A stretch of 64,000 nt of DNA from a virus. A model generated the notes under the pieces. It ran no database searches. It saw only the letters and a list, made by a program, of their open reading frames with translations, and had not been told where the DNA came from. Location: IMG/VR virus record IMGVR_UViG_3300020462_000003, positions 1 to 64,000 of that record, one strand, 5' to 3'. Of the stretch, positions 6,389-14,298 are shown one piece after another. A program made the position numbers and the translations under genes. How positions within the stretch are numbered: the first letter of the stretch is position 1; the number at the start of each line of letters is the position of its first letter.

Positions 6389-7890
6389 TAGCGAAGTTCC
6401 TTCCAGCTTGCTATTGGCGAAGTCCCGACTAAACCTGCTGAATATGTAGCGCCGGGAGGGACAGTTGCAGATATAGCAGCATACATAGACGTAGGCACGT
6501 AGCCGCCATAGATAGTTTGATTTCCAATTATTAGATTGACAGCTCCGATATTACTTGAAGTAGGGCCAATCAATATATTAACTTCGATGGGCCTCCCACT
6601 TGTGTTTATGTAGGTGGTGCCCATAGCTCTGCTGGCCGTAAAATTCTGCCAAGTCTGATTCCATCCAAGCTGACCCTCTCGGTTATCAATACGACCCGCC
6701 AAATTCGCAGAGTCGCTCGCCAACTGAGCAGCATCGGCAGACCCGACATTCACGACAGAGCCGAACAACTTTATAACCCAGCAGCCGGTTACGTTGAGTG
6801 GGCGGGTTTCGGCAGCAGTGCGAGTAGTTCCATCTGCAAAGACATTGGCTGTAGCTCTGGGCGGTGTACCCTCCGGAGGACCGTCTAAGTTTATCTTAGT
6901 GTCCCCATAGTTTTGACCAGAGTTGTTTGCGTTTTGCGTTGGGTACAGGCCATGTCTGTGCTGTTGCAAAGCGTCACGTTGAATCTCACCCGCAACAGCA
7001 GCACTCAGCGCACCGTCACCACGCAAGAACACAGCACCCAATGACCCAGAGCTCTTACCGTTGTAGTCAGGCAGGCGGAACGTGGTGCTACCGTCACCAG
7101 TCGAGTAGCAACCACGCTTGGTTGGATCAGCCAGCCACACCGCATCGCTGACCACCGGCACCTTGCCTGCTGCAATGGCAGCCCAGGCATCCGGGTAAGT
7201 AGCTCGGCTCAACAGCTGACCATCAGAGGCTGCACGTCCGGCACCCAGCAAGCTGCGAGACGCAATCCAGCGAACATCCAGTACCGGCTCACCGAACTTG
7301 GCTTCGGCAGTGGCCAGGCGAGACTCCACCTGCGCCGCGCTGTAGGTATCGGCCACCTGGAAGGCACCGAAGGCCTGGATCACCAGCTCGTCACCAGCAC
7401 TGGCTGCGTGCTCCAGCTTGATCTGGGTAGAAGATGACATGCTGAAGTCAGTGACTGGTTCAAGAGCTGAGCCGTTTAGGAACGCCAGGAAGGCATTCGG
7501 CGTGACGTTCAGCACTAGACCGTTGGCATCCACTCCGGTGAATATCGTCTGCCCTGCAATGGCTACGAATTTGAAGGTCGACACCACCTTCGTCAGCTTG
7601 GTGAACTCCCCTGCCGTCAACGACTGATAGGAGTAGGAACCAGCAGGCCAGGCACGAGGAGACGTGCCTTCGAGGCCGCGAACCAGACCATTAAGTGTGT
7701 TACCGCTGCGTGAGGTGTAGCTCACGATCTCGGTGTACAGCGGACTGCCCACGCTATCGGCAATAACCAAAATACCCCCTGTTAGAGGAGGCATGCGGTA
7801 AGCACCTGTTGGGTTGGCCAGTGTCACTGACACATCGGCAGATCCTAGTGGCGCTGCCAACTGAACCTGTACAAAATTCTCATAGGTCAT
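6388..7890 (-). CDS. tail fibre protein with phage tail collar domain
   Basis: The 500-residue fibre has an N-terminal virion-binding part (residues 1-170, with VSVTLANPTGAYRMPPLTGG) and then a coil. A classic collar domain follows at about residues 240-375, marked by TFRLPDYNGK, FLRGDG, DALQQHRHG and ETRPLNVTGCWVIK. The last 120 residues form a small beta-rich receptor domain. It should be a trimeric adhesin. It overlaps the upstream gene by four bases and is followed by a chaperone-like gene. Confidence 0.85.
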   Translation of the reverse strand: MTYENFVQVQLAAPLGSADVSVTLANPTGAYRMPPLTGGILVIADSVGSPLYTEIVSYTSRSGNTLNGLVRGLEGTSPRAWPAGSYSYQSLTAGEFTKLTKVVSTFKFVAIAGQTIFTGVDANGLVLNVTPNAFLAFLNGSALEPVTDFSMSSSTQIKLEHAASAGDELVIQAFGAFQVADTYSAAQVESRLATAEAKFGEPVLDVRWIASRSLLGAGRAASDGQLLSRATYPDAWAAIAAGKVPVVSDAVWLADPTKRGCYSTGDGSTTFRLPDYNGKSSGSLGAVFLRGDGALSAAVAGEIQRDALQQHRHGLYPTQNANNSGQNYGDTKINLDGPPEGTPPRATANVFADGTTRTAAETRPLNVTGCWVIKLFGSVVNVGSADAAQLASDSANLAGRIDNREGQLGWNQTWQNFTASRAMGTTYINTSGRPIEVNILIGPTSSNIGAVNLIIGNQTIYGGYVPTSMYAAISATVPPGATYSAGLVGTSPIASWKELR

Positions 7891-8204
7891 TTATTACGCA
7901 CCTTGATCTTGAACTCGACTTCTTTGGTCCGGTCTTGTTCGGTCAGAACAACACAAGTCACGATGTAGTCCATGAAGTTAGTACCGCCCCCGATCCAAAC
8001 TTTGAACCGTTTAGGATCGGCCCCCATGATCACGTACTCAGGGTGAACACCGGGACCTACAACAAGTGTGGGCTGCTCTTCAGCAACACTGGTTACCGTG
8101 ATAGTTACTGTTTCAATGTCGTCAAACGGAATGGATGAAAACCAATCCGCCATCTCTACATCATAGTCGAGAACTTCATTCGGCTGCTTAACAAATACTT
8201 CCAC
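7887..8204 (-). CDS. Ig-like tail structural protein
   Basis: This 105-residue, all-beta protein has the pattern LDYDVEMADWFSS, then FKVWIGGGTNFMDYIVTCVV, and a closing EVEFKIKVRNK. Many phages carry this small Ig-like tail protein family in the same place, just upstream of a fibre. I infer a minor virion or fibre-adaptor part. It is coupled to the collar-domain fibre by a four-base overlap. Confidence 0.65.
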   Translation of the reverse strand: MEVFVKQPNEVLDYDVEMADWFSSIPFDDIETVTITVTSVAEEQPTLVVGPGVHPEYVIMGADPKRFKVWIGGGTNFMDYIVTCVVLTEQDRTKEVEFKIKVRNK

Positions 8205-8213
8205 GGAATCACC

Positions 8214-9458
8214 TCACACTTTAATAAGTCGTGGCTGTTCCGGCACATCGATAAGTCTGACTTCTTCCAACAGCACAACTGTGCGATCGGCAGGAGCTTT
8301 AGCTATATCGTTTACCTGAATGAAGCCGGTGGCAGTGCAAGTACCTTCAGAAGTACTCGACGCGAATTGAGTCTTGGTTGGAACTCCAGACACTACTGCT
8401 TCAGTGAGTGCCGGACTTCCTTGGATATCCAACTGCACAGTACTGACTTGCATACCCAGGTAGGCGTTAGCTGTACCAGACCTGTTGTAGCTTCCTTGTG
8501 CGTACCCACCTCCTGTTGCATAGGAGATGGAGTTGCCTTTCAGTGCCCAACGGTATTCAGCCAAGGCGTATGCAGTGGTCTTCCCTCCACCAACACCAGT
8601 CACACCTGTCTGAGTACCCAATGCAATACCACGGCCTTTGGCTGTGACATGAGCAAAACCCCGTACCCCTTTGGTATGGACAGGTTTGGCCGAGCTGGCT
8701 TGAGCCTTCGAGCTGACAGACTGGATCTGGTAAACCTGGGTATTGCTGATCCAGGCAGAAGCCATGGAGACAGCAGCCCCCATCAACTCGAATTCTCGGA
8801 TGCCTCCACGAGTGACCGCTGCGTCAACCAGGTGTGTTGCTTCAGCCAGCGCATCTGTGCCTGCACCACCGGAACGACGGCATTCACCCTCAGCATGACT
8901 GGAGGTATGCGCGTGTGCCCCGCCACCTGCAATCAGAATGCACTTGGCTTGTCCGAAGGCATTGGCTCTGCCATCGGTACGCCCTACGTGATAGGTAGTG
9001 CCGAACGCATCAGCACGCGCCCGTACAGGTTGGGTCTGGGCGTACTCGTAGACCTGCCCTTCACCTTCTGCCGAAGCGTATGCCCACATCAGTGTCTGTT
9101 TGACACGGGTACGCTTGCTGGCAAGACCGGAATAACTGAACAGGGCATCCCCCTGCCCTGCCAGGAAGAACTCAACCGAAGGCTTGGCAATGCCTTGGGC
9201 GATACCCTCTGCAGACACATAGCCTGAGAAGTCGCACTGGGCCGAACCCTGAGCCAGGCAACTAACAAGCGCTTGTGTTACAGGAATCAGTTGTTTGGTG
9301 GCTTGAACAACAGGCGTCGCATTCGCCTGCGTGTTACCTGCACCGTAGCGAGTGACTTCCGGAACGGCCACTGCGGTGGCGAGCACAGCTGCAAACCCTG
9401 TTGCCAGGATCTGCCCAGAAGTTGCACCACCAAAGAGTGACCGACCGAAGATCATCAT
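8214..9458 (-). CDS. Ala/Gly/Ser-rich tail-module protein
   Basis: The protein has 414 residues and is not recognised. The first 40 residues are hydrophobic (FGGATSGQILATGFAAVLAT). The rest is rich in Ala, Gly, Ser and Thr, with a loose alternating pattern such as GKTTAYALAEYRWAL and AQGSYNRSG, as in beta-solenoid or adhesin-like folds. A few cysteines are present. It sits between two virion-type genes, so a structural or appendage role is likely. No convincing ribosome site precedes the tandem ATG codons at 9458/9455. Confidence 0.6.
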   Translation of the reverse strand: MMIFGRSLFGGATSGQILATGFAAVLATAVAVPEVTRYGAGNTQANATPVVQATKQLIPVTQALVSCLAQGSAQCDFSGYVSAEGIAQGIAKPSVEFFLAGQGDALFSYSGLASKRTRVKQTLMWAYASAEGEGQVYEYAQTQPVRARADAFGTTYHVGRTDGRANAFGQAKCILIAGGGAHAHTSSHAEGECRRSGGAGTDALAEATHLVDAAVTRGGIREFELMGAAVSMASAWISNTQVYQIQSVSSKAQASSAKPVHTKGVRGFAHVTAKGRGIALGTQTGVTGVGGGKTTAYALAEYRWALKGNSISYATGGGYAQGSYNRSGTANAYLGMQVSTVQLDIQGSPALTEAVVSGVPTKTQFASSTSEGTCTATGFIQVNDIAKAPADRTVVLLEEVRLIDVPEQPRLIKV

Positions 9459-9464
9459 GCTGGG

Positions 9465-9869
9465 TTACGCCAGAGTGATGGTCAGGGAGCCAATCGGGAA
9501 CGACAGTACGTCAGTCGGATCGAGGGTCTTAGGGTTCAGCAGAGGTGCGTGATACAGCAGGTTGCCACTGTTCTGTGCATCGAAGATACCCCAGTGAGTG
9601 ATGACCTTCTGGGTATCAGCGATCGGTGGGAAGACCAGGTTTTTGGTGTTACTTGTCGATCCGTTGGACGGTGCTGTGAAACCATCGGACGACACGGTGG
9701 TGTGGGCACGTTGACGCAAGTAGGCACTGTCGACCAACTCAGCGCCTGTACCGGCATCCGTTGGATCAGCAGTAAAGAGAGCAACGAAAACACTGCCTCC
9801 GGTAAAAGTACCACCACGCAACGTGGCATTTACCAGAGCATTTTCGAGGTAATCAGAAAAGGCAGACAT
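9465..9869 (-). CDS. phage tail protein of the Gp80-like family
   Basis: The 135-residue protein matches a widespread virion protein family: SDYLENALVN at the start, VFVALFTADPTDAGTG, then KNLVFPPIADTQKVITHWGIFD and a closing FPIGSLTITLA. I place the start at 9869, ten codons inside the longest frame, because GGAGAT is correctly spaced there. It is probably a minor tail or fibre-base protein. About 145 bases upstream up to the next gene contain nothing I could support. Confidence 0.75.
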   Translation of the reverse strand: MSAFSDYLENALVNATLRGGTFTGGSVFVALFTADPTDAGTGAELVDSAYLRQRAHTTVSSDGFTAPSNGSTSNTKNLVFPPIADTQKVITHWGIFDAQNSGNLLYHAPLLNPKTLDPTDVLSFPIGSLTITLA

Positions 9870-10014
9870 AGAGATCTCCAGCAACAATAAGGATGGCAAC
9901 TGTGAGCGCGGCCTAAGTGTTGCTGGAGATGAACTCTCTCAGTCTCTTAATCCACCCATACATGTTCGGGAGGAATCTATATTCCGAGGGGTACTAGGTC
10001 AAATTAGGTATCAC

Positions 10015-10833
10015 TTACATCACTTGAACCGCAAATACTTGAGGCCCGCCTGTTTGCTGCTCAAGCAAACGACCAATCTTGTCGGTTGCAATACCACCAT
10101 GTGTAGCAATACGGTCTACGTCCAACTTAACCAGCCCGCCAACCGCTGCTCGAATAGTGCCGTGTTGGGAGAATCCAAATCGAACCGATCCCCAAGCCAG
10201 GTTGAAGTTGCCTTGATAGACCTGAAACCCAGTCAAGTTGGACACCAGAAGACCGTGCTCTCCATCGAACCCGTAGTTCCAAGGAAGTGCGTACTCACGC
10301 CAGCCGTAAGAACCCCCTGTTGCTTGCCAGCCTTTAAGGTGTTCGCGTAAACGTAGAATCTTGGTGCCACTGTCGAAGGTAAGTTTGCCTTCTTCGTTGA
10401 ATACCCGGAGGCCCCACCGTTCATTGGAGGGGATCACCATATCCATACGCACCACAGCGTATTTCCATCCAATATGAGGAATGCCTTGATACTGCCCACC
10501 GTAAGGAAGATCAAACACATGTTTATACGCGATCTCGAACCCTGACCAGGCACCTGGACTACCGATAGGCTGGTAGGAATGAACAGCCCCTTGAGGGGAG
10601 TCAGGGATCATAACCACCAAGGGTGGCTCGATGGAATTGATTACCGAAGGGAAGTATGCCCGGATCAACATCCCGTAGTAGTAATCGTTGTAGACGTAGA
10701 ACCCCCTATTAGAGTTGTAGAACAGCCCCTCTGCATAGTGCATCGTGCCCCGTGCTACAACTGAAAGGGTCACATGTTGGTCATCTACAACAATCGACCC
10801 TTTGTCATTGTTGATCTGGAATCCGTAACTCAT
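10015..10833 (-). CDS. DUF6453-like tail protein with internal repeats
   Basis: The 272-residue protein begins MSYGFQINNDKGSIVVDD, the signature start of a small tail-protein family (DUF6453 type). Similar units recur inside, WGLRVFNEEGKLTFDSG near residue 137 and YGFDGEHGLLVSN later, suggesting it grew by repeat duplication. The adjacent upstream gene is a shorter paralogue. Start chosen at 10833, where ATGA overlaps the upstream stop. It probably belongs to the fibre or baseplate. Confidence 0.65.
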   Translation of the reverse strand: MSYGFQINNDKGSIVVDDQHVTLSVVARGTMHYAEGLFYNSNRGFYVYNDYYYGMLIRAYFPSVINSIEPPLVVMIPDSPQGAVHSYQPIGSPGAWSGFEIAYKHVFDLPYGGQYQGIPHIGWKYAVVRMDMVIPSNERWGLRVFNEEGKLTFDSGTKILRLREHLKGWQATGGSYGWREYALPWNYGFDGEHGLLVSNLTGFQVYQGNFNLAWGSVRFGFSQHGTIRAAVGGLVKLDVDRIATHGGIATDKIGRLLEQQTGGPQVFAVQVM

Positions 10834-11171
10834 GACAAGGCCACCAGGACAATATCGCAACTGCAGTCCATCAACCCTGGTCCTGTTTGCGATGAGGGAA
10901 TGGAGATAGGCTCCAGAACCAGATAGCCATCGTAAGGCGTCACAATAGGAGGGTTGTATCCACGGTGGCCTTCAGGACCTGAATGCCCGTAGCGTGTGCG
11001 CGCCTGGACAATGACAGCGTGATTGCTTCTGCATTTAGGAGCAGACACCCAAAGGGCTGAGTTCCGCATACCTGCGTACACCCTGACGATATCGATCACA
11101 CGCAGCGACAGGAACTCGGAATCGAATACCACCCCACCGTTTTCATTCCAGCATCGAATACCATAACTCAT
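10830..11171 (-). CDS. DUF6453-like tail protein, short paralogue
   Basis: This 113-residue protein starts MSYGIRCWNENGGVVFDSEF, clearly related to the N-terminus of the next gene downstream. The remainder (VRVYAGMRNSALWVSAP, YDGYLVLEPISIP) is beta-rich. Start placed at 11171 because ATGA overlaps the stop of the J-like fibre gene; an in-frame ATG two codons earlier is the alternative. A minor tail role is likely. Confidence 0.65.
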   Translation of the reverse strand: MSYGIRCWNENGGVVFDSEFLSLRVIDIVRVYAGMRNSALWVSAPKCRSNHAVIVQARTRYGHSGPEGHRGYNPPIVTPYDGYLVLEPISIPSSQTGPGLMDCSCDIVLVALS

Positions 11172-12430
11172 GCCCATAGATCTCCGATTTGAACGCGCAG
11201 CCTGCCGCTGCCGTCATACACCTTGGTGGCATTATTGGTATCTACCTTTCGGCCACGACCTGGGGTTACACCGTTGTTCTCGAAGACCCCCGATCTATCC
11301 AACTTCCACCCTGAATAGCCTGGGGAGTAATTGCTTGACTGAATCGCCCCTGACACTTTGGCGAAGTCCAGCTCCAAATAGTCTGCTTTCAGTTTGCCGT
11401 CTTGCACCATGACGGAACCATCGTCTGCACGCAGCTTGGTAAACACCAGGCTCCGTACAACAGCCTGATCAATAAACACCTCATCGTCCTCAACGATGAA
11501 AGGTTTGACTCGATTCTTGGTACGACCTACCCAGAAGCGATCTACGTCGAAACCGGCTTCCACGGAAGTGCCGTCGTTGTACACACCGAAGCCACCAATC
11601 AGACCATTTACGTCGACTTGTGCGGTGTACAGAGCACCGATCTCCTTGACCGTACCGTTCACCGTTTCGATCTTGGTCTCAAAACGCTGCTGCACTGAGG
11701 CAATCTCATCGCCTAGCTGGCTCTGAGCTGTGGTGATCTGCTGGGCCAATGCCCCGTCTCGATTAATACGAGTAGCAGTCTCTTCCTGCACGGCTGCAGA
11801 TACGTTGTTGCTATGAGCCTGGACCGTATTGATTGCGGTAACCAGGGACTCTTCAGCCGTAGCCCTGGCCACTACCTCTTCCTGCAGCAATGCACGGGAG
11901 TGCTCAGTGAAGGCCACCACCTCGTTGTAGGCGACACCTAAGGCGTCGTCATACTCAGCCAACATCCGCAGCTCTTTATCAATCTCCAACTTATTGGTCT
12001 GGATCATCCCGATCTCAGTCTTCAAGGATTGAGCCAGGACACCTGAATCAATCTGATCCGTCAGCAGCTCTAACATCTGGGTGATGGTGGGCCTGGCTGT
12101 AGCAGAGGCCGGGCCAATCATTGGACCTATCGTGCCATTCACGGAGACGATCTGAATCCAGTAGTAATACTTGATCAGTGTTGCCGTGGTGGTCCGATCG
12201 TAGAAGTAGTTACCTGCGACGATCTTGTGACGTACAGCAGAACTCTCAGCAGGTGCTGTACTTCGATAGACAATCACATGTGCAACTGCATGGGGATTGA
12301 TTGCAGGATAGGTCCACTCAACATCAATCCCCCCGAATGCCGAAGTAGCAGTCAGGATTGAGTTATTATCCGGGTCCCCCGGCTTGGGGAAGTTCCCTCC
12401 CCCAGTTCCACATACCCATCCTTCAGACAT
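11168..12430 (-). CDS. lambda J-like central tail fibre (C-terminal type)
   Basis: This 420-residue protein resembles the C-terminal half of siphophage host-specificity protein J. It has an FN3-like domain (about 25-115, with GIDVEWTYP and YYWIQIVSVNG), a long helical region rich in EEVVARATAEESL and QEETATRINRDGA (about 160-250), then a DUF1983-type domain with YTAQVDVNGLIGGFGVYND. A tip domain ends it. It is the first gene of the minus-strand tail/lysis unit. Finding a J-type fibre in an N4-like podophage points to module exchange. Confidence 0.8.
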   Translation of the reverse strand: MSEGWVCGTGGGNFPKPGDPDNNSILTATSAFGGIDVEWTYPAINPHAVAHVIVYRSTAPAESSAVRHKIVAGNYFYDRTTTATLIKYYYWIQIVSVNGTIGPMIGPASATARPTITQMLELLTDQIDSGVLAQSLKTEIGMIQTNKLEIDKELRMLAEYDDALGVAYNEVVAFTEHSRALLQEEVVARATAEESLVTAINTVQAHSNNVSAAVQEETATRINRDGALAQQITTAQSQLGDEIASVQQRFETKIETVNGTVKEIGALYTAQVDVNGLIGGFGVYNDGTSVEAGFDVDRFWVGRTKNRVKPFIVEDDEVFIDQAVVRSLVFTKLRADDGSVMVQDGKLKADYLELDFAKVSGAIQSSNYSPGYSGWKLDRSGVFENNGVTPGRGRKVDTNNATKVYDGSGRLRVQIGDLWA

Positions 12431-12508
12431 GAGAAGTGCCCTACCAAAGATTCAGTTGGGCCTTACTATACGCAACTCCCCTCCACACTACCCAAACAGA
12501 GAAGCAAC

Positions 12509-13153
12509 ATGAAAGCCGATTACATTACCCACATGGGTGACGACCTGTTGGTTGTCAATTCCGCTCGCGTATCGTTCTCGAAAGAGTCGGACTTCGATAT
12601 CGACGGAAACCTGGATTCCCGTGATCAAAAGTTGATTACTTACCTTGCTGCTCACGGACACTGGACACCCTTTAGCCATCCACAAATCACCCTGCGTGAA
12701 ACAGTCCCGATCTTCGTGGCCCGTCAGCGTTTCAAGCACATGGTAGGATTCACTTACAACGAAGTGTCTCGTCGCTACGTGGATGACACTCCAGCCTTCT
12801 ATGTGCCTGAAGTCTGGCGTAGCCGTCCTGAAGGCAGCATGAAGCAGGGGAGCGGTGAAGCCCACAAAGATCAAGGCTTCTACACCAAAGCGTACTCGGA
12901 ACTCATGGACTCGCTACGCGAGTGCTACGAATCCATGATTAAAGATGGTATTGCGCCGGAACAAGCCCGCATGGTTTTGCCGCAATCCATGATGACCAGT
13001 TATTACGTAACTGGCTCTCTCGCAGCCTGGGCACGCGCGTATAAGCAACGCATGGATGCACACGCTCAAGTTGAAATTCAGGACCTGGCCAAACAGTGGG
13101 GAAATGTACTTGAACCCCTGTTCCCAATTTCATGGAAGGCATTGACTCAGTAA
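12509..13153 (+). CDS. thyX: flavin-dependent thymidylate synthase
   Basis: The 214-residue protein converts dUMP to dTMP using FAD and methylene-tetrahydrofolate. The ThyX signature is present at residues 72-90 (RQRF...NEVSRRY). Other family features include HWTPFSHPQI near residue 51 and an RMVLPQS motif near residue 154 that contains the FAD/dUMP-binding arginine. Length fits the family. It is the first gene of a nucleotide operon with nrdB and nrdA, divergent from the tail genes. A terminator-like hairpin separates it from nrdB. Confidence 0.95.
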   Translation: MKADYITHMGDDLLVVNSARVSFSKESDFDIDGNLDSRDQKLITYLAAHGHWTPFSHPQITLRETVPIFVARQRFKHMVGFTYNEVSRRYVDDTPAFYVPEVWRSRPEGSMKQGSGEAHKDQGFYTKAYSELMDSLRECYESMIKDGIAPEQARMVLPQSMMTSYYVTGSLAAWARAYKQRMDAHAQVEIQDLAKQWGNVLEPLFPISWKALTQ

Positions 13154-13155
13154 CT

Positions 13156-13181
13156 AGCGTAAGTGTTCTAATACACTCGCT
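13156..13181 (+). promoter_or_regulatory. palindrome behind thyX
   Basis: AGCG-ta-AGTGT (13156-13166) pairs with ACACTCGCT (13173-13181) across a 6-nt loop. It lies directly behind the thyX stop and ahead of the nrdB leader. It has no T-run, so an operator or an mRNA-stabilising hairpin are the likelier roles. It does not match the NrdR box consensus I know. Confidence 0.35.
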
Positions 13182-13199
13182 GTAACTCTCCTCACCTTT

Positions 13200-13245
13200 A
13201 AGCCAGTGCCCTGAACTTTTCCTGCAGGGCATTGGCTTCTTTTTA
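13200..13245 (+). terminator. terminator or attenuator between thyX and nrdB
   Basis: AAGCCAGTGCCCTG (13200-13213) pairs with CAGGGCATTGGCTT (13225-13238), with one G-T wobble, over an 11-nt loop, followed by CTTTTTA. It should end or attenuate thyX transcription ahead of nrdBA, 22 bases before the nrdB start. Confidence 0.75.
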
Positions 13246-13266
13246 TCCGCTCTACGAGGTTCCTAT

Positions 13267-14298
13267 ATGTCTTTGGACATTATTCCGCCTGCGTTGAGCC
13301 AAATTGAATCCCCAACCGATTCATACGTGGCTCGCTATCCGTGGGCAGCAGAGTTTGCTGTCGAACAACAATCCATCTTCTGGCCTGCTGAAGAGTTGGG
13401 TGTTGATGAAGACGAAGATGACTTCCGTACCAAACTTACCGACGGTGAGTTGCACGGTGTTCTTTTCGCCCAATCAATCCTCACTCAGTACGAGCTGATG
13501 ATCGGTGGCGAGGAACTATGGGGTGGCAAGATCGCCCGCATGTTCCCACGTCCCGAGATCCAGCGGATGTGTGCCTGTTTTGCCCACGTCGAGCTGGGTA
13601 GCCATGCACCCTTCTACGACCTGGCAAACAAGGTGCTGGGCCGTGCCACCGACGACTTCTACCGTCAGTGGAAGAGCGACCCGATCCTGGCTGAGCGCAT
13701 CGCCTTCATCAGCCAATGTGCTGGTAGTGCCAATCCGTTGGAAGTCACTGCAGCCCTCGCCTTCCTCGAAGGTGCCGTGCTGTTCAGCGTCTTTGGTTAC
13801 TTCAAGGGTTTCAATGCCCGTGGCCACAACATGATCCCGCACTTCGTGTCCGGTATCGATGGGAGTGCCAAGGACGAGAACTTCCACTCGATCGCCTCTG
13901 CTCGCCTGTTCAACCAGTGCCGTGCAGAACGCATGGAGCTGGGTAACCACACCCCTGCTCACGACGAAGCGTTGAACCAGGTCATCGACCGGATGAGCCA
14001 GACCGTCTACGAGCATGAGCTGCGGATCATCGACCGTATGTTCGAAGTGCCGGGCAACCGCGTGGTGGCTCAGGACGAGCTGGTGCATTTCCTCAAGGAC
14101 CGCATCGACGTGGTGCGTAACCGTCTGGGCCGTCCTGCCCAGTTCGACCTGAAGAAAGGCGAGATCTCCAACTGGTTCTACCAGCAGCTTTCCACCGTGA
14201 AGGTGCCTGACTTCTTCGCAGCAACCCAACTGCAGTACACCCGCAACTGGGCCAAGCACAAACTCACCTTCCGTAAGGAGCTGGCTCATGGCGTTTGA
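13267..14298 (+). CDS. nrdB: class I ribonucleotide reductase small subunit
   Basis: The 343-residue protein is the metal-cofactor subunit that generates the radical for NrdA, so it needs oxygen if class Ia. A helical bundle with metal ligands is visible: an E/H cluster HVELGSHAPFYD near residue 115 (also holding the likely radical tyrosine), LEGAVLFSVFGYF near 180, and the second ExxH in DENFHS near 201. The last seven residues overlap nrdA by 11 bases, so the subunits are translationally coupled. Order nrdB then nrdA is the reverse of most bacterial operons. Confidence 0.93.
   Translation: MSLDIIPPALSQIESPTDSYVARYPWAAEFAVEQQSIFWPAEELGVDEDEDDFRTKLTDGELHGVLFAQSILTQYELMIGGEELWGGKIARMFPRPEIQRMCACFAHVELGSHAPFYDLANKVLGRATDDFYRQWKSDPILAERIAFISQCAGSANPLEVTAALAFLEGAVLFSVFGYFKGFNARGHNMIPHFVSGIDGSAKDENFHSIASARLFNQCRAERMELGNHTPAHDEALNQVIDRMSQTVYEHELRIIDRMFEVPGNRVVAQDELVHFLKDRIDVVRNRLGRPAQFDLKKGEISNWFYQQLSTVKVPDFFAATQLQYTRNWAKHKLTFRKELAHGV

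Noticed and set aside
9911-9962. A 16-codon minus-strand frame starting MYGWIKRLREF
   Set aside because: No ribosome site, and it ends within the leader of the 9465 gene. Too short to support.
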